Shown here one piece after another: positions 1 to 8,089 of a stretch of 34,482 bases of DNA (position 1 is the stretch's first letter; each line of letters opens with the position of its first letter). The notes under the pieces were generated by a model, which saw only the letters and a program-made list of their open reading frames with translations, was not told the origin of the DNA and searched no databases. Source of the DNA: CAVWDI01 sp046259385 (GTDB lineage: Bacteria; Chloroflexota; Anaerolineae; Anaerolineales; UBA4823). The DNA lies in NCBI GenBank assembly GCA_046259385.1, contig JBJYWI010000061.1, positions 1-34,482 of the forward strand, written 5' to 3'. Position numbers and translations under genes: made by a program.

Positions 1-1
1 T

Positions 2-1423
2 GCTGCATTTTTTGAAAAAGCGCAGGAATACGAGTGGCGCAACGTAAAAATTACTGCGTTTGGGTCGACATTAAAAAAGGGAAACCGACCAGAGGATGAT
101 CCTAACCTGCAGGCTCTTCTAAACGCCCGCACGCCAGCGGTTACGCTTGTCGGTAAAAGCTGGGACATGCATGTGACAGATGTTTTGGAGACGACCCTGC
201 GAAATAACCTGGTTATGATATCCGAAAGTGTAGCCTATTTGAAAGAAAATGGTAAGCATGTTATCTACGATGCGGAGCACTTTTTTGACGGGTATAAAAA
301 CAATCCCGATTACGCAGTAAACACAATCCTTGCAGCAGTTGAGGGAGGAGCGGATATGATTGTGTTGTGTGACACCAACGGAGGCGTTTTGCCCTGGGAA
401 ATTGAAGAAATATTCCGAATGGTTAAACGCAAAATAAGAACTCCCCTTGGGGTTCACGCTCATGATGATTGCGGTTGCGGGGTTGCGAATTCACTGGCTG
501 GGGTTCGGGCGGGGGCGGTTCATGTCCAGGGAACGATTAATGGGTATGGTGAACGGGTTGGAAATGCAAACCTTGTGACAATTATAGCTGACCTGCAGTT
601 GAAACTGGGTTATGAATGTGTTGAGCCGGGTAAATTAGCGGAACTTACCGAACTCTCTCGCCTGGTAGCAGAAATTGCGAATCTTCCCCATGACAGGCAC
701 CAGCCGTTTGTGGGGGAAGCCGCCTTTGCTCATAAGGGAGGGATACACGTAGCGGCGATGTTAAAAAATGACAATTCCTACCAGCATATTGACCCTGTTC
801 TGGTCGGAAACCATCGGAGAACGATTGTCTCTGAGCTATCCGGTCGTGGGAATGTGATTGATAAATCGCGCCAGTATGGCCTAAACGTTAATCACGAACA
901 GGCGCGTGAAGCGGTCGAACAGATCAAAGACCTGGAAGCGCGTGGTTTCACGTTTGAAAGTGCCGAAGGTTCCGTAAAAGTATTGCTGCAGCGCCTGCAG
1001 CCGGAATATTCCGCACCATTTGAGCTTGTAGATTTTATGGTTGTGGTTGAGAACCGACAGGGGCGTGGGATTATTTCTGAGGCGACTGTAAAGGTGAAAA
1101 TTGGGGATCGGATTGTACACACTGCGGCTGAAGGGAATGGACCTGTCAATGCGCTGGATGCGGCCCTTCGGAAGGCATTAATCAATGACTACCCACAGCT
1201 TGCAACAGTAAGTCTGGCGGATTATAAAGTCCGGATACTGGACAGCGACAGCGGCACAAGTGCGAGCGTCCGCGTTCTGATAGATACAAAAAATGGCAAA
1301 CAGCGCTGGAGCACTGTTGGGGCGAGTACCAATATTATCGAAGCGAGCTGGAATGCACTAGAAGATAGTTTTGAATATGCACTGCTTAACGGGGAGGCGG
1401 GGAATAAATCCGGGGCCAGTTAA
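2..1423 (+). CDS. cimA: (R)-citramalate synthase, 5'-truncated by window edge
   Basis: Condenses pyruvate with acetyl-CoA to give (R)-citramalate, the first step of the threonine-independent route to 2-oxobutyrate and isoleucine. The frame is open from base 2, giving 473 residues, and no start is visible. The CimA family usually runs to about 520-540 residues, so roughly the first 55 are outside the window. The visible part starts in the TIM barrel with an 'FGSTLKKG' motif, then 'KSWDMHVTDVLETTL', the metal-binding 'GVHAHDD' and 'HVQGTINGYGERVGNANL'. It continues into the linker ('HKGGIHVAAM') and a C-terminal LeuA-type regulatory domain. The 'KSWD.HVT' and 'NGYGERVGNANL' signatures favour CimA over 2-isopropylmalate synthase. 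The stop overlaps the leuB start by one base (TAATG), so the two are translationally coupled. The first in-frame ATG, at 167, is internal and not the real start. Confidence 0.93.
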   Translation, partial: AAFFEKAQEYEWRNVKITAFGSTLKKGNRPEDDPNLQALLNARTPAVTLVGKSWDMHVTDVLETTLRNNLVMISESVAYLKENGKHVIYDAEHFFDGYKNNPDYAVNTILAAVEGGADMIVLCDTNGGVLPWEIEEIFRMVKRKIRTPLGVHAHDDCGCGVANSLAGVRAGAVHVQGTINGYGERVGNANLVTIIADLQLKLGYECVEPGKLAELTELSRLVAEIANLPHDRHQPFVGEAAFAHKGGIHVAAMLKNDNSYQHIDPVLVGNHRRTIVSELSGRGNVIDKSRQYGLNVNHEQAREAVEQIKDLEARGFTFESAEGSVKVLLQRLQPEYSAPFELVDFMVVVENRQGRGIISEATVKVKIGDRIVHTAAEGNGPVNALDAALRKALINDYPQLATVSLADYKVRILDSDSGTSASVRVLIDTKNGKQRWSTVGASTNIIEASWNALEDSFEYALLNGEAGNKSGAS

Positions 1424-2520
1424 TGGATATTAATCTTGCGATATTGCCGGGTGATGGGATCGGACCCGAGGTTGTACACGCGGGGATGCTGGTTCTGGAG
1501 GCGGTTTCTGCGAAATACGGACATACACTTAACACCGAAGAAAATCATATAGGGGGGATTGCAATTGACAAAACCGGAACTGCCCTCCCGGATGAAACAT
1601 TGAAAACCTGCAGAGATGCAGATGCGGTTCTGCTAGGCGCGGTTGGCGGTCCAAAGTGGGATGACCCAACTGCGCCTGTACGACCAGAACAGGGATTATT
1701 GGGTATTCGTAAAAGCCTGGAATTATACGCAAACTTGCGCCCGATCAGGAGTTTACCTGGGTCACTGGAAATTTCCCCTATCCGACCCGAAAGGATTGCA
1801 GGGGTCGATCTGGTTGTGGTGCGGGAGCTGACTGGCGGTATATACTTCGGGGAACCTCGCCACCGTCAGGTAGTCAATAATGAAGTCTGGGCGGTTGACA
1901 GCATGGTTTACAGCGCTTCAGAAATACGCCGCGTGGCGCAGCTTGGGTTCAAGTTAGCCCAGAAACGCCGTAAGAAACTGACTTCAATCGATAAAGCAAA
2001 TGTGCTTGAATGCTCGCGATTATGGAGGGAAGTGGTGTCTGATGTGGCGAGCGATTATCCGGATGTTAAATTTGAACATAACCTGGTTGATGCAGCTGCT
2101 ATGTATTTGATCAGCAGACCGAGCACTTATGATGTTATCCTGACCGGGAATATGTTCGGTGACATACTGACTGATGAAGCCTCCATGCTGGCTGGATCAA
2201 TGGGACTGCTTCCATCCGCATCGATTGGGCAAATCAAGAATCGTCTGGGTTTTCCTCTCGGACTCTATGAACCGATTCACGGATCCGCGCCGGATATCGC
2301 CGGAAGGGATATCGCAAACCCTGTTGGCACAATTCTCTCAATTGGGATGCTTTTCAGGAATTCTCTGGGTTTAGAGGAGGAAGCGAAGGATATCGAGAAT
2401 GCAGTGGAAAGCACGCTTGCTTCCGGAGCGAGGACAGCTGACCTGAACATCGGTGCGAATGAAGTGCTTTCGACGACCGAATTCACCAGGGTAGTTATAA
2501 AATTTCTAACATCCGTGTAG
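1423..2520 (+). CDS. leuB: 3-isopropylmalate dehydrogenase
   Basis: NAD-dependent oxidative decarboxylation of 3-isopropylmalate in leucine synthesis. In citramalate-pathway organisms the same enzyme acts on 3-methylmalate, which explains its place behind cimA. It has 365 residues, normal for LeuB. Visible motifs are the N-terminal 'LPGDGIGPEVV' (8-18), 'RELTGGIYFGEPR' (134-146) with the catalytic Tyr at 141, 'SIDKANVL' with the catalytic Lys at 191, and the metal-binding aspartates D223, D247 and D251 ('NMFGDILTDEASML'). The 'GLYEPIHGSAPDIAGRDIAN' signature near the C-terminus completes the set. The ATG overlaps the cimA stop by one base. Confidence is high because all catalytic residues are present. 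Confidence 0.96.
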   Translation: MDINLAILPGDGIGPEVVHAGMLVLEAVSAKYGHTLNTEENHIGGIAIDKTGTALPDETLKTCRDADAVLLGAVGGPKWDDPTAPVRPEQGLLGIRKSLELYANLRPIRSLPGSLEISPIRPERIAGVDLVVVRELTGGIYFGEPRHRQVVNNEVWAVDSMVYSASEIRRVAQLGFKLAQKRRKKLTSIDKANVLECSRLWREVVSDVASDYPDVKFEHNLVDAAAMYLISRPSTYDVILTGNMFGDILTDEASMLAGSMGLLPSASIGQIKNRLGFPLGLYEPIHGSAPDIAGRDIANPVGTILSIGMLFRNSLGLEEEAKDIENAVESTLASGARTADLNIGANEVLSTTEFTRVVIKFLTSV

Positions 2521-2525
2521 GGACA

Positions 2526-3392
2526 ATGGGCGGGAAAATCAAAGCAAAAAAAACAAGGTTGATCGCATTTCAAGGCGAACCAGGCGCATACAGCGAACTG
2601 GCAGCCTTTGAATATTTTGCTGAAAGAGTCAATTCGCTGCCCTGCCAGACGTTTGAGGATGTATTTCAATCGGTTGTGTCTGGGAAATCAAGCCACGGAC
2701 TGATACCTGTCGAGAATTCCCTGGCGGGCAGTATCCACCGCAACTTTGACCTCATGTTGCGCCATAACCTGCATATTGTCGGCGAATACCACTTGCGAGT
2801 GATACACTGTTTAATGGCATTACCGGGTACCAACCTGGGAGAGATTCAGAGAGTATTCTCGCACCCGCAGGCACTTGCGCAGTGCGAGGGTAATCTAATG
2901 CGAATGGGGGTTCTGCAGGAAGCCAAAGCCGATACTGCCGGGAGCGCACGTTTGATTCGCGAGAAGGGTGATAAAACCACCGGAGCATTGGCTTCTAAAA
3001 GGGCGGCTGAAGTTTACGGATTGGATATCCTTGTCGAGCATATGGAGGATAATCCAGCCAATTTTACCCGGTTTCTTGTAATGTCAAAGGAACCACTGAG
3101 TGTAAAAGGTGCCGATGATGGGGATTACAAAACTTCAATTGTATTTAATCTGTCAAACAAGCCAGGAGCTCTTTTCAAAGCGCTCAGTGTGTTCGCTCTG
3201 CGCGATATCGACCTGACTAAAATTGAATCGCGTCCGATCCAGGGTCAGCCCTGGGAATATATGTTTTATGTCGATTTTGCAGGTTATGTACAGGATTTAA
3301 ACTGCAAACGAGCCCTGGAGCATCTGGCAGAACTGGCGCCATTTCTGCGAATGCTCGGTTCTTATCCCAGGCATTACCTGAACACGCCTTAG
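2526..3392 (+). CDS. pheA: Prephenate dehydratase with C-terminal ACT domain
   Basis: Converts prephenate to phenylpyruvate in phenylalanine synthesis. The 288 residues match the stand-alone (non-chorismate-mutase) form. The catalytic domain spans about residues 12-185: 'FQGEPGAYSELAA', 'HGLIPVENSLAGSI', 'FSHPQALAQC' and the catalytic 'NFTRF' (T181). An ACT domain follows at about 203-282 with 'NKPGALFKAL' and 'ESRP' (234-237), the phenylalanine-binding motif, so feedback inhibition by phenylalanine is expected. The start lies 5 bp after the leuB stop, with a weak GGGA just upstream, so it is very likely the last gene of the cimA-leuB-pheA operon. It converges on the minus-strand redoxin gene with only 8 bp between the stops. 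Confidence 0.95.
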   Translation: MGGKIKAKKTRLIAFQGEPGAYSELAAFEYFAERVNSLPCQTFEDVFQSVVSGKSSHGLIPVENSLAGSIHRNFDLMLRHNLHIVGEYHLRVIHCLMALPGTNLGEIQRVFSHPQALAQCEGNLMRMGVLQEAKADTAGSARLIREKGDKTTGALASKRAAEVYGLDILVEHMEDNPANFTRFLVMSKEPLSVKGADDGDYKTSIVFNLSNKPGALFKALSVFALRDIDLTKIESRPIQGQPWEYMFYVDFAGYVQDLNCKRALEHLAELAPFLRMLGSYPRHYLNTP

Positions 3393-3400
3393 GTTTATTA

Positions 3401-3958
3401 TCAAATTTTCCATTTGATATTGCAGCCCAAACTTGGCTTCTGGTGAGGGTCGACCGGTTCACCAGCCAGAACCCGGTCCAGCGCAGATCTGATATCCTTG
3501 CCAGTTATAGGGATTCCGCTGTTAGGCCGGGAATCATCAAATTGACCCCTGTAAACCAGTTTCATTTCTCCATCGAAAATATAAAAATCAGGTGTACAAG
3601 CTGCATTGTATGCCCTAGCTACTTCCTGGGATTCATCGTAAAGATAAGGGAAGGGAAATTTCATTCGCTCTGCCAATTCTTTCATTTTTTCCGGAGAATC
3701 ATCCGGGTAACTTGTAACATCATTGGAATTGATTGCGATAAATGCTATCCCCTCAGGGATGTAATCGTTGACGAGTTGTACCAATCCAGTCTGGATATGT
3801 TTCACATAAGGGCAGTGATTGCAGATGAACATGACAACAGTAGCCTGGTTGGCTCTTAGTTCGTCCAGACTTAGTATCTCACCACTGACAGTGTCAGGGA
3901 GGCTGAATTTGGGAGCCTGAGTACCTAATGGAATCATTGCAGATGGGGTTTCGACCAT
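3401..3958 (-). CDS. Thioredoxin-fold peroxiredoxin-like protein (PRX_like1 type)
   Basis: A 185-residue redoxin of the AhpC/TSA superfamily, probably a cytoplasmic thiol peroxidase or thiol-disulphide oxidoreductase. No signal peptide is seen. The active site reads 'FICNHCPYVK', giving a CxxC at C46 and C49. It is followed by 'GIAFIAINSND', 'FPFPYLYDESQEVARAY', 'CTPDFYIFD' and 'YRGQFDDSRP'. The C-terminus 'KPSLGCNIKWK' has an extra conserved cysteine (C179), a hallmark of the PRX_like1 group often annotated simply as 'thioredoxin family protein'. The ATG at 3958 has an AAGGA ribosome-binding site 6 nt upstream; an internal Met at residue 8 is less likely. It appears monocistronic. The physiological substrate cannot be deduced. 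Confidence 0.88.
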   Translation of the reverse strand: MVETPSAMIPLGTQAPKFSLPDTVSGEILSLDELRANQATVVMFICNHCPYVKHIQTGLVQLVNDYIPEGIAFIAINSNDVTSYPDDSPEKMKELAERMKFPFPYLYDESQEVARAYNAACTPDFYIFDGEMKLVYRGQFDDSRPNSGIPITGKDIRSALDRVLAGEPVDPHQKPSLGCNIKWKI

Positions 3959-4007
3959 TATCGTTCCTTTTTGAATTGGTTGAAATTTGATAATTTTTCT
4001 GGGGAGT

Positions 4008-4013
4008 ATTATA
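4008..4013 (-). promoter_or_regulatory. Possible -10 box for the redoxin gene
   Basis: TATAAT on the minus strand, about 50 bp upstream of the redoxin ATG. No good -35 hexamer lies at 16-18 bp, so this is only suggestive. It is in the 248-bp divergent region (3959-4206), which is AT-rich and shows no credible small gene. Confidence 0.3.
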
Positions 4014-4152
4014 GCTGATTGCCCAAATCAAGAAAACCTGGTTTAACGAATAAAATAAATGCATTTCTTATTTTTTCGGATAAGATTTCTTTTAATCCTT
4101 CCGGTTATTCTTTGGAATTTGGCAGCAGGTTAAGAAATATATCATTGCTTAT

Positions 4153-4178
4153 ATTTCCTAATATAATATATAGGAAAT
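4153..4178 (+). promoter_or_regulatory. Inverted repeat enclosing a -10-like box upstream of the zinc-ribbon gene
   Basis: Perfect 8-bp arms ATTTCCTA (4153-4160) and TAGGAAAT (4171-4178) flank a 10-bp spacer that contains TATAAT (4162-4167). The layout resembles an operator lying over a promoter. It ends 28 bp before the ATG of the downstream gene. No convincing -35 box was found at the proper spacing. A regulator binding here would block RNA polymerase, but that is inference. Confidence 0.4.
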
Positions 4179-4206
4179 TTTGGATTGAATATTTGAGGAG
4201 GACTAA

Positions 4207-4569
4207 ATGATTACTTGCAGCAATTGTGGAGCTGGTATCCCGGATGATTTTGCCTTTTGCGGTCAATGCGGAGCTCCTCGCCCGGATGATATTGATCACG
4301 ACCAAATAATTGAGTTTGAAGATAAAGAACAGGAAACGGTTGGACCTATTCCAACGACAGAACCAGAAGTGCTGCCTCAACCGGACCCGATTCCATATCA
4401 GGATTACCCGACCCCAACTCCTGTCCAGAGTACAAGAAAAGGTGGAAATACCTGTTTATGGTTCGTCCTGGGCTGCCTGTTCCTGATCTTGGTGCTCTTA
4501 TGTGTATTAATTATAGTGTTCGCTTTTTCATTATCCACCGCTACAGATATCTTAAACCAACTTTTATAA
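4207..4569 (+). CDS. Zinc-ribbon domain protein with one C-terminal membrane helix
   Basis: A 120-residue protein of unknown function. The N-terminus is a compact zinc ribbon with two CxxC pairs (C4/C7 and C18/C21). Next comes an acidic, proline-rich linker at about 24-75, and then a single strongly hydrophobic helix at about 83-109. There is no signal peptide, so the ribbon should face the cytoplasm with the protein anchored by its C-terminal helix. The ATG is supported by an excellent ribosome-binding site, GAGGAGGA, at 4195-4202. The gene is monocistronic and is preceded by the inverted repeat at 4153-4178. Zinc-ribbon/membrane-helix proteins of this kind are common in Chloroflexi and Firmicutes, but no specific function is known to me. 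Confidence 0.75.
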   Translation: MITCSNCGAGIPDDFAFCGQCGAPRPDDIDHDQIIEFEDKEQETVGPIPTTEPEVLPQPDPIPYQDYPTPTPVQSTRKGGNTCLWFVLGCLFLILVLLCVLIIVFAFSLSTATDILNQLL

Positions 4570-4710
4570 GAGGATTTTATTGATCCAAACCTCTAAATTA
4601 GTACAGAAATTAATGCTGATATTTAGCCCTCCTCAGGAAACAGACTTTTGGACGCTTTTAGGTGATGTAAGCCCTGATTTTTATCCTGAACCAGTTTAAT
4701 AATACGAGAA

Positions 4711-4753
4711 TTGAACCAAGCCCTCTGCAAGCTGATCAATAACTTGGGTTCAA
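4711..4753 (-). terminator. Possible hairpin at the end of the thioesterase operon
   Basis: TTGAACCAAG (4711-4720) pairs with CTTGGGTTCAA (4743-4753) with one bulged base and a 22-nt loop. It overlaps the thioesterase stop codon. It lies in the convergent gap 4570-4749, where transcription from both sides should end, but it lacks a good T-run. It could be an inefficient terminator or an mRNA 3'-end stabiliser. Confidence 0.35.
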
Positions 4754-5625
4754 CCGACGATGTTCGTTGAAAAATCTCGCAGAAAATCTGCTGGGATTCG
4801 AATTGGGCGCTTGGTGGATAAATTTATCCAGACGCTGTAATTATTGATTTTTGCCAGAAGTTCCCCGCTGCCTGATCTTGAAATTGTATAATGGCGGATT
4901 GCCGTTGACCGCCGGATCCCTGAAGCCCAGGTTTCAACATTCAGAGAATCTCCCAAGAATGCCGGTAAAAGATACTGCACCTGCAATCTGTGAATGTAAA
5001 TTCCAAATCCGGATGTTCGCATGCGGGCCCAGGGCCATCCATATGCCTCCAGTACTTGCATTCCACACTCTGTAGAATAATTCAGGTAAACCGCATTATT
5101 GACATGACCCATCTGATCAATGTCCAGCCACTCTACCGTGCGCCGGTATGTAAAAACATCTCTGGGAGGATCAGGTTGTTGAAGGGGAGAAGTCCGGTCC
5201 GGGTAACTTGGAGGAGCGCCTTCAGGATAGAAAGCTTGGACAATCTCTTCCGGAATCCTGGCAGGGGAATATGAATTTGCATCCACGAAAATCCAATCTG
5301 TAAAACCGCGCGCCTTTTGCTCGCCTGTGATATGATCGTGGAATTCGTACACCCGCTGGCTGCTTGCTCTACGGATATCTGATACCCATGTAGTTATCCG
5401 AATCTGATCGTTATCTACAATCGGAATCAGGAATTCTACCTGGGACGACCTGATTAACCAGCGTTTACCCATTTGGTCGTAGTGACCAGTGTCAAAGCCA
5501 GCCGCGGATGATGCATCGATTGCGGTCTCCTGCATGAGACGCAGGTAATTTGCGTTATTTAAGTGCCCGTTTGCATCGCATTCATAATAACGGATGCGAA
5601 AATCCCTGGAGAATTTCAGTGCCAT
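4750..5625 (-). CDS. Acyl-ACP thioesterase, tandem double-hotdog
   Basis: Predicted to hydrolyse acyl-ACP (or acyl-CoA) thioesters in the cytoplasm, releasing fatty acids. The 291 residues form two 4HBT-type hotdog domains, about 5-130 and 155-288. Each keeps the 4HBT active-site pattern: 'CDANGHLNNANYL' with D17 and 'DIDQMGHVNNAVYL' with D170. The layout matches the bacterial FatA/FatB-like family, in which the two halves form a pseudo-dimer. It is the last gene of the minus-strand run, starting 24 bp after the glycerate-kinase stop. The ATG at 5625 has an AGG about 8 nt upstream. Unusually, both halves keep the Asp and Asn-Asn residues. Chain-length preference cannot be read from the sequence. 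Confidence 0.87.
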   Translation of the reverse strand: MALKFSRDFRIRYYECDANGHLNNANYLRLMQETAIDASSAAGFDTGHYDQMGKRWLIRSSQVEFLIPIVDNDQIRITTWVSDIRRASSQRVYEFHDHITGEQKARGFTDWIFVDANSYSPARIPEEIVQAFYPEGAPPSYPDRTSPLQQPDPPRDVFTYRRTVEWLDIDQMGHVNNAVYLNYSTECGMQVLEAYGWPWARMRTSGFGIYIHRLQVQYLLPAFLGDSLNVETWASGIRRSTAIRHYTISRSGSGELLAKINNYSVWINLSTKRPIRIPADFLRDFSTNIVG

Positions 5626-5649
5626 CCTTATACCTGTATCTGGAGAATT

Positions 5650-7107
5650 TTACAAACCAGGCTTATCCCGGTCTGGGTGATCAGCGATCAGAATAGCGAT
5701 ATCGTTCACATTTGTAAGCGTCGGTCCGGTTTTTATGAGATCTCCCAAATGATTAAAAAAGTGATAAGAATCATTCCTAGTAAGGAAATCCCCGGGATCC
5801 ATTCCGACTGAACGGGCGCGCTTTAGAGAATCTCCAGTAACCACAGCCCCAGCAGCATCAGTAGGCCCGTCGCCTCCATCTGTGGCCAGGGTAATTAATC
5901 CGGCATTTAGTAGATCTTCAAGATCAGATACGGCGCTCAACGCTATCTCTTGGTTACGGCCTCCCAGACCGTTTCCTTGCAGGGTAACTGTCGTCTCACC
6001 TCCCAGAATCAAGCATGCTGGGCGAGGCACTGGATGGTCACTGGAAGCTAACTGCCGGAGAACTGCAGCCAGAAACCTGCCTGCCTGGTTTGCTTCCCCC
6101 TGCAGCCAGGTCGTCAGCAGAATGCTGTTAAATCCTTCTTCAATTGCCTGGCTAACTGCAGCCCGGCAGGCGAGCATATTGCTTCCGATAATAACATTCT
6201 GGACTCTATTGAAAATCCTATCACCAGGTTTGGGTGTTTCTGGTGTTTCTCCGGATAATCCTTTTTCTATATGACGGACGATTGATTCAGGAGTATTGCC
6301 TTTCAGGTTATATTTTTCGAGCACAGCCCAAGCCTCTTCATATGTTGAACTGTCCGGGACTGTCGGGCCAGAAGCGATGACATCTAACGGATCGCCGACC
6401 ACATCTGATAGGATAAGAGTGGCTACCTGAGCTGGGTATGCGGATCGAGCTAGACCTCCCCCTTTAACCTTGGAGAGATGCTTGCGAAGCGCGTTTATTT
6501 CATTGATGTTTGCGCCGCAGGCAAGCAGTTTGCTTGTTAGTTCCTGGATATCATTCAATGAAACGCCTTGAACCGGTGAAACTAGGAGCGCAGAACCTCC
6601 TCCCGAGATCAGACAGATCACCAGGTCATCCGTTTGGGAATTTGACACCAGATCGATCAGCTGGCGGGTGGCATTGACCCCTTTTTCATCCGGGATAGGA
6701 TGACCTGCTTCAAAAACCTCCAGGTTTTTTATTGGTTTGTGGGTCTCATCCGGGTCTTTTGTTTGCGCCTTGAGGAGGTGTGTTGTTTCAGACTGAACAT
6801 AACCTTTTTTGACGATTACCCTAGCCTGTTCCAGGTAAGGGTGGAGTATTCCAACCGCTGAAATCGCCATAGGGTATCCCGCTTTTCCTGCACCAACTAC
6901 CCTGATCCGATTTATTTTTGATAAATCGTACATCCTGTCTGAAATGAATAACAGGTTATCCTCCAGACGTAAAAAGCGTCTTACTGCTGTCCCAGGTTCC
7001 ACAGCCTGAATGGCTGCAGACATTATTCTGGCAGCGCTAGGACCCCAGGTAGATTCCTGTGTTGAAAAAGTCTCAAATCGGGAGGGCAGTATTTGTTGAT
7101 CATCCAT
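5650..7107 (-). CDS. Glycerate 2-kinase, MOFRL/DUF4147 family
   Basis: ATP-dependent phosphorylation of D-glycerate, probably to 2-phosphoglycerate, feeding glycolysis or serine/glyoxylate metabolism. The 485 residues are somewhat longer than usual for the family (about 430-450), mostly at the N-terminus. The N-terminal DUF4147 domain shows 'VVGAGKAGYPMA', 'CLISGGGSALLVSPV', 'NALRKHLSKVKGGGLA' and 'LSDVVGDPLDVIASGPTVPD'. The C-terminal MOFRL domain shows 'ILGGETTVTLQGNGLGGRNQE' and 'ATDGGDGPTDAAGAVV'. It begins 1 bp after the stop of the YihY-like gene (TAA-T-ATG), so coupling with that gene is clear. The link to a membrane protein and a thioesterase gives no obvious pathway. Some family members are annotated as hydroxypyruvate reductase (TtuD), but the motifs are those of the kinase. 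Confidence 0.9.
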   Translation of the reverse strand: MDDQQILPSRFETFSTQESTWGPSAARIMSAAIQAVEPGTAVRRFLRLEDNLLFISDRMYDLSKINRIRVVGAGKAGYPMAISAVGILHPYLEQARVIVKKGYVQSETTHLLKAQTKDPDETHKPIKNLEVFEAGHPIPDEKGVNATRQLIDLVSNSQTDDLVICLISGGGSALLVSPVQGVSLNDIQELTSKLLACGANINEINALRKHLSKVKGGGLARSAYPAQVATLILSDVVGDPLDVIASGPTVPDSSTYEEAWAVLEKYNLKGNTPESIVRHIEKGLSGETPETPKPGDRIFNRVQNVIIGSNMLACRAAVSQAIEEGFNSILLTTWLQGEANQAGRFLAAVLRQLASSDHPVPRPACLILGGETTVTLQGNGLGGRNQEIALSAVSDLEDLLNAGLITLATDGGDGPTDAAGAVVTGDSLKRARSVGMDPGDFLTRNDSYHFFNHLGDLIKTGPTLTNVNDIAILIADHPDRDKPGL

Positions 7108-7108
7108 A

Positions 7109-8038
7109 TTATTTTTCTTTTGGGGAAGGCTCCAGCTGTTCTTCGTTATTGTTTATTCTTTTGACAGTGGCAATCGCAGCGCTTAGATGAGCTCCGATCA
7201 AAACGATTAATGCAGACAGGTAGACCCACGCGACCAGTGCAAATCCAGTCCCGAGCGAGCCATAAATCACTTCAAAAGAGGCGATCCCACTGCTGAGGAA
7301 ACTGGTAAATATGCGTGTAGATATATTTAAAAGCATACTTGCCAGAGCGGCTCCCCAAAAGGCTTCCTTCCACTTAACACTGGTGTTGGGAAACCAGATA
7401 TATATCGCTAGAAGGATCACAAATGCCAGCAGCCAGGGTATCCATGTTGATGTAAACTTCCATATGGATCTGTCAAAGATATAAATCTCACCGAAAAATG
7501 GGAATATTATATTTTGGATCAAGCTTAGAAAGACGTTGGAAAATAACCAGCTTGCAACAAGCGCCAGAATTGTGAATATCATGATTACAGCAAACAGCCT
7601 GTGCTGGAGGACATTTCGGGTTTGGGCATGAGGCATCCAAGCCCGGTTGATGTGGCGGGAAAGTGTGGTAAACACGCTAGATGCAGCCCAGATTATCCCG
7701 AGCAGACCTATGATACCTCCCAGCCCGCGAGCATTAAGGATCTGGACGAGGTTATTGTAGACCAGGTCGTTGGAGACGGGGATCGCTTTGGTTATAAATT
7801 CCGCGATTTCCACCGGAGATCCAAACCGATCCAGGAAATATCCGAGCACAGCGACCAGAAAGATTAGAAGCGGGAATAACGAAAAAATTCCATAATAGGA
7901 GATACTGGCTGCTCCTTCCGGTCCGTGTTCCTCGTAAAAACGTTTAATGGTAGTGACCAGTATCTCTCCCACCCCCTTACTTTTTCGGTCAAACCACGTA
8001 TAAGCGGCAGATAAATTTAAACCGATTTTTTTCAGCAT
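7109..8038 (-). CDS. YihY/BrkB-family inner-membrane protein
   Basis: A 309-residue polytopic membrane protein with about six hydrophobic helices. Family signatures are 'GAASISYYGIFSLFPLLIF' near residue 45, 'LGGIIGLLGIIWAASSVF', and 'YGSLGTGFALVAWVYLSALI' near the C-terminus, followed by a charged cytoplasmic tail. The family was once called ribonuclease BN by mistake; its real molecular function is unclear, with proposals in envelope integrity or transport. It sits 51 bp downstream of the SRAP gene and 1 bp upstream of the glycerate kinase. The assigned ATG at 8038 has no obvious Shine-Dalgarno sequence, which leaves the start slightly uncertain. Confidence 0.9.
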   Translation of the reverse strand: MLKKIGLNLSAAYTWFDRKSKGVGEILVTTIKRFYEEHGPEGAASISYYGIFSLFPLLIFLVAVLGYFLDRFGSPVEIAEFITKAIPVSNDLVYNNLVQILNARGLGGIIGLLGIIWAASSVFTTLSRHINRAWMPHAQTRNVLQHRLFAVIMIFTILALVASWLFSNVFLSLIQNIIFPFFGEIYIFDRSIWKFTSTWIPWLLAFVILLAIYIWFPNTSVKWKEAFWGAALASMLLNISTRIFTSFLSSGIASFEVIYGSLGTGFALVAWVYLSALIVLIGAHLSAAIATVKRINNNEEQLEPSPKEK

Positions 8039-8089
8039 CCGGCTGATTGCCTATGAAATTATTGCATCATGGATTTATACAGCCTGGTT

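Noticed and set aside
3400..3418. Inverted repeat ATCAAAT / ATTTGAT between pheA and the redoxin gene
   Set aside because: AT-only stem, no T-run, and it lies in the coding end of the redoxin gene; too weak to call a terminator.
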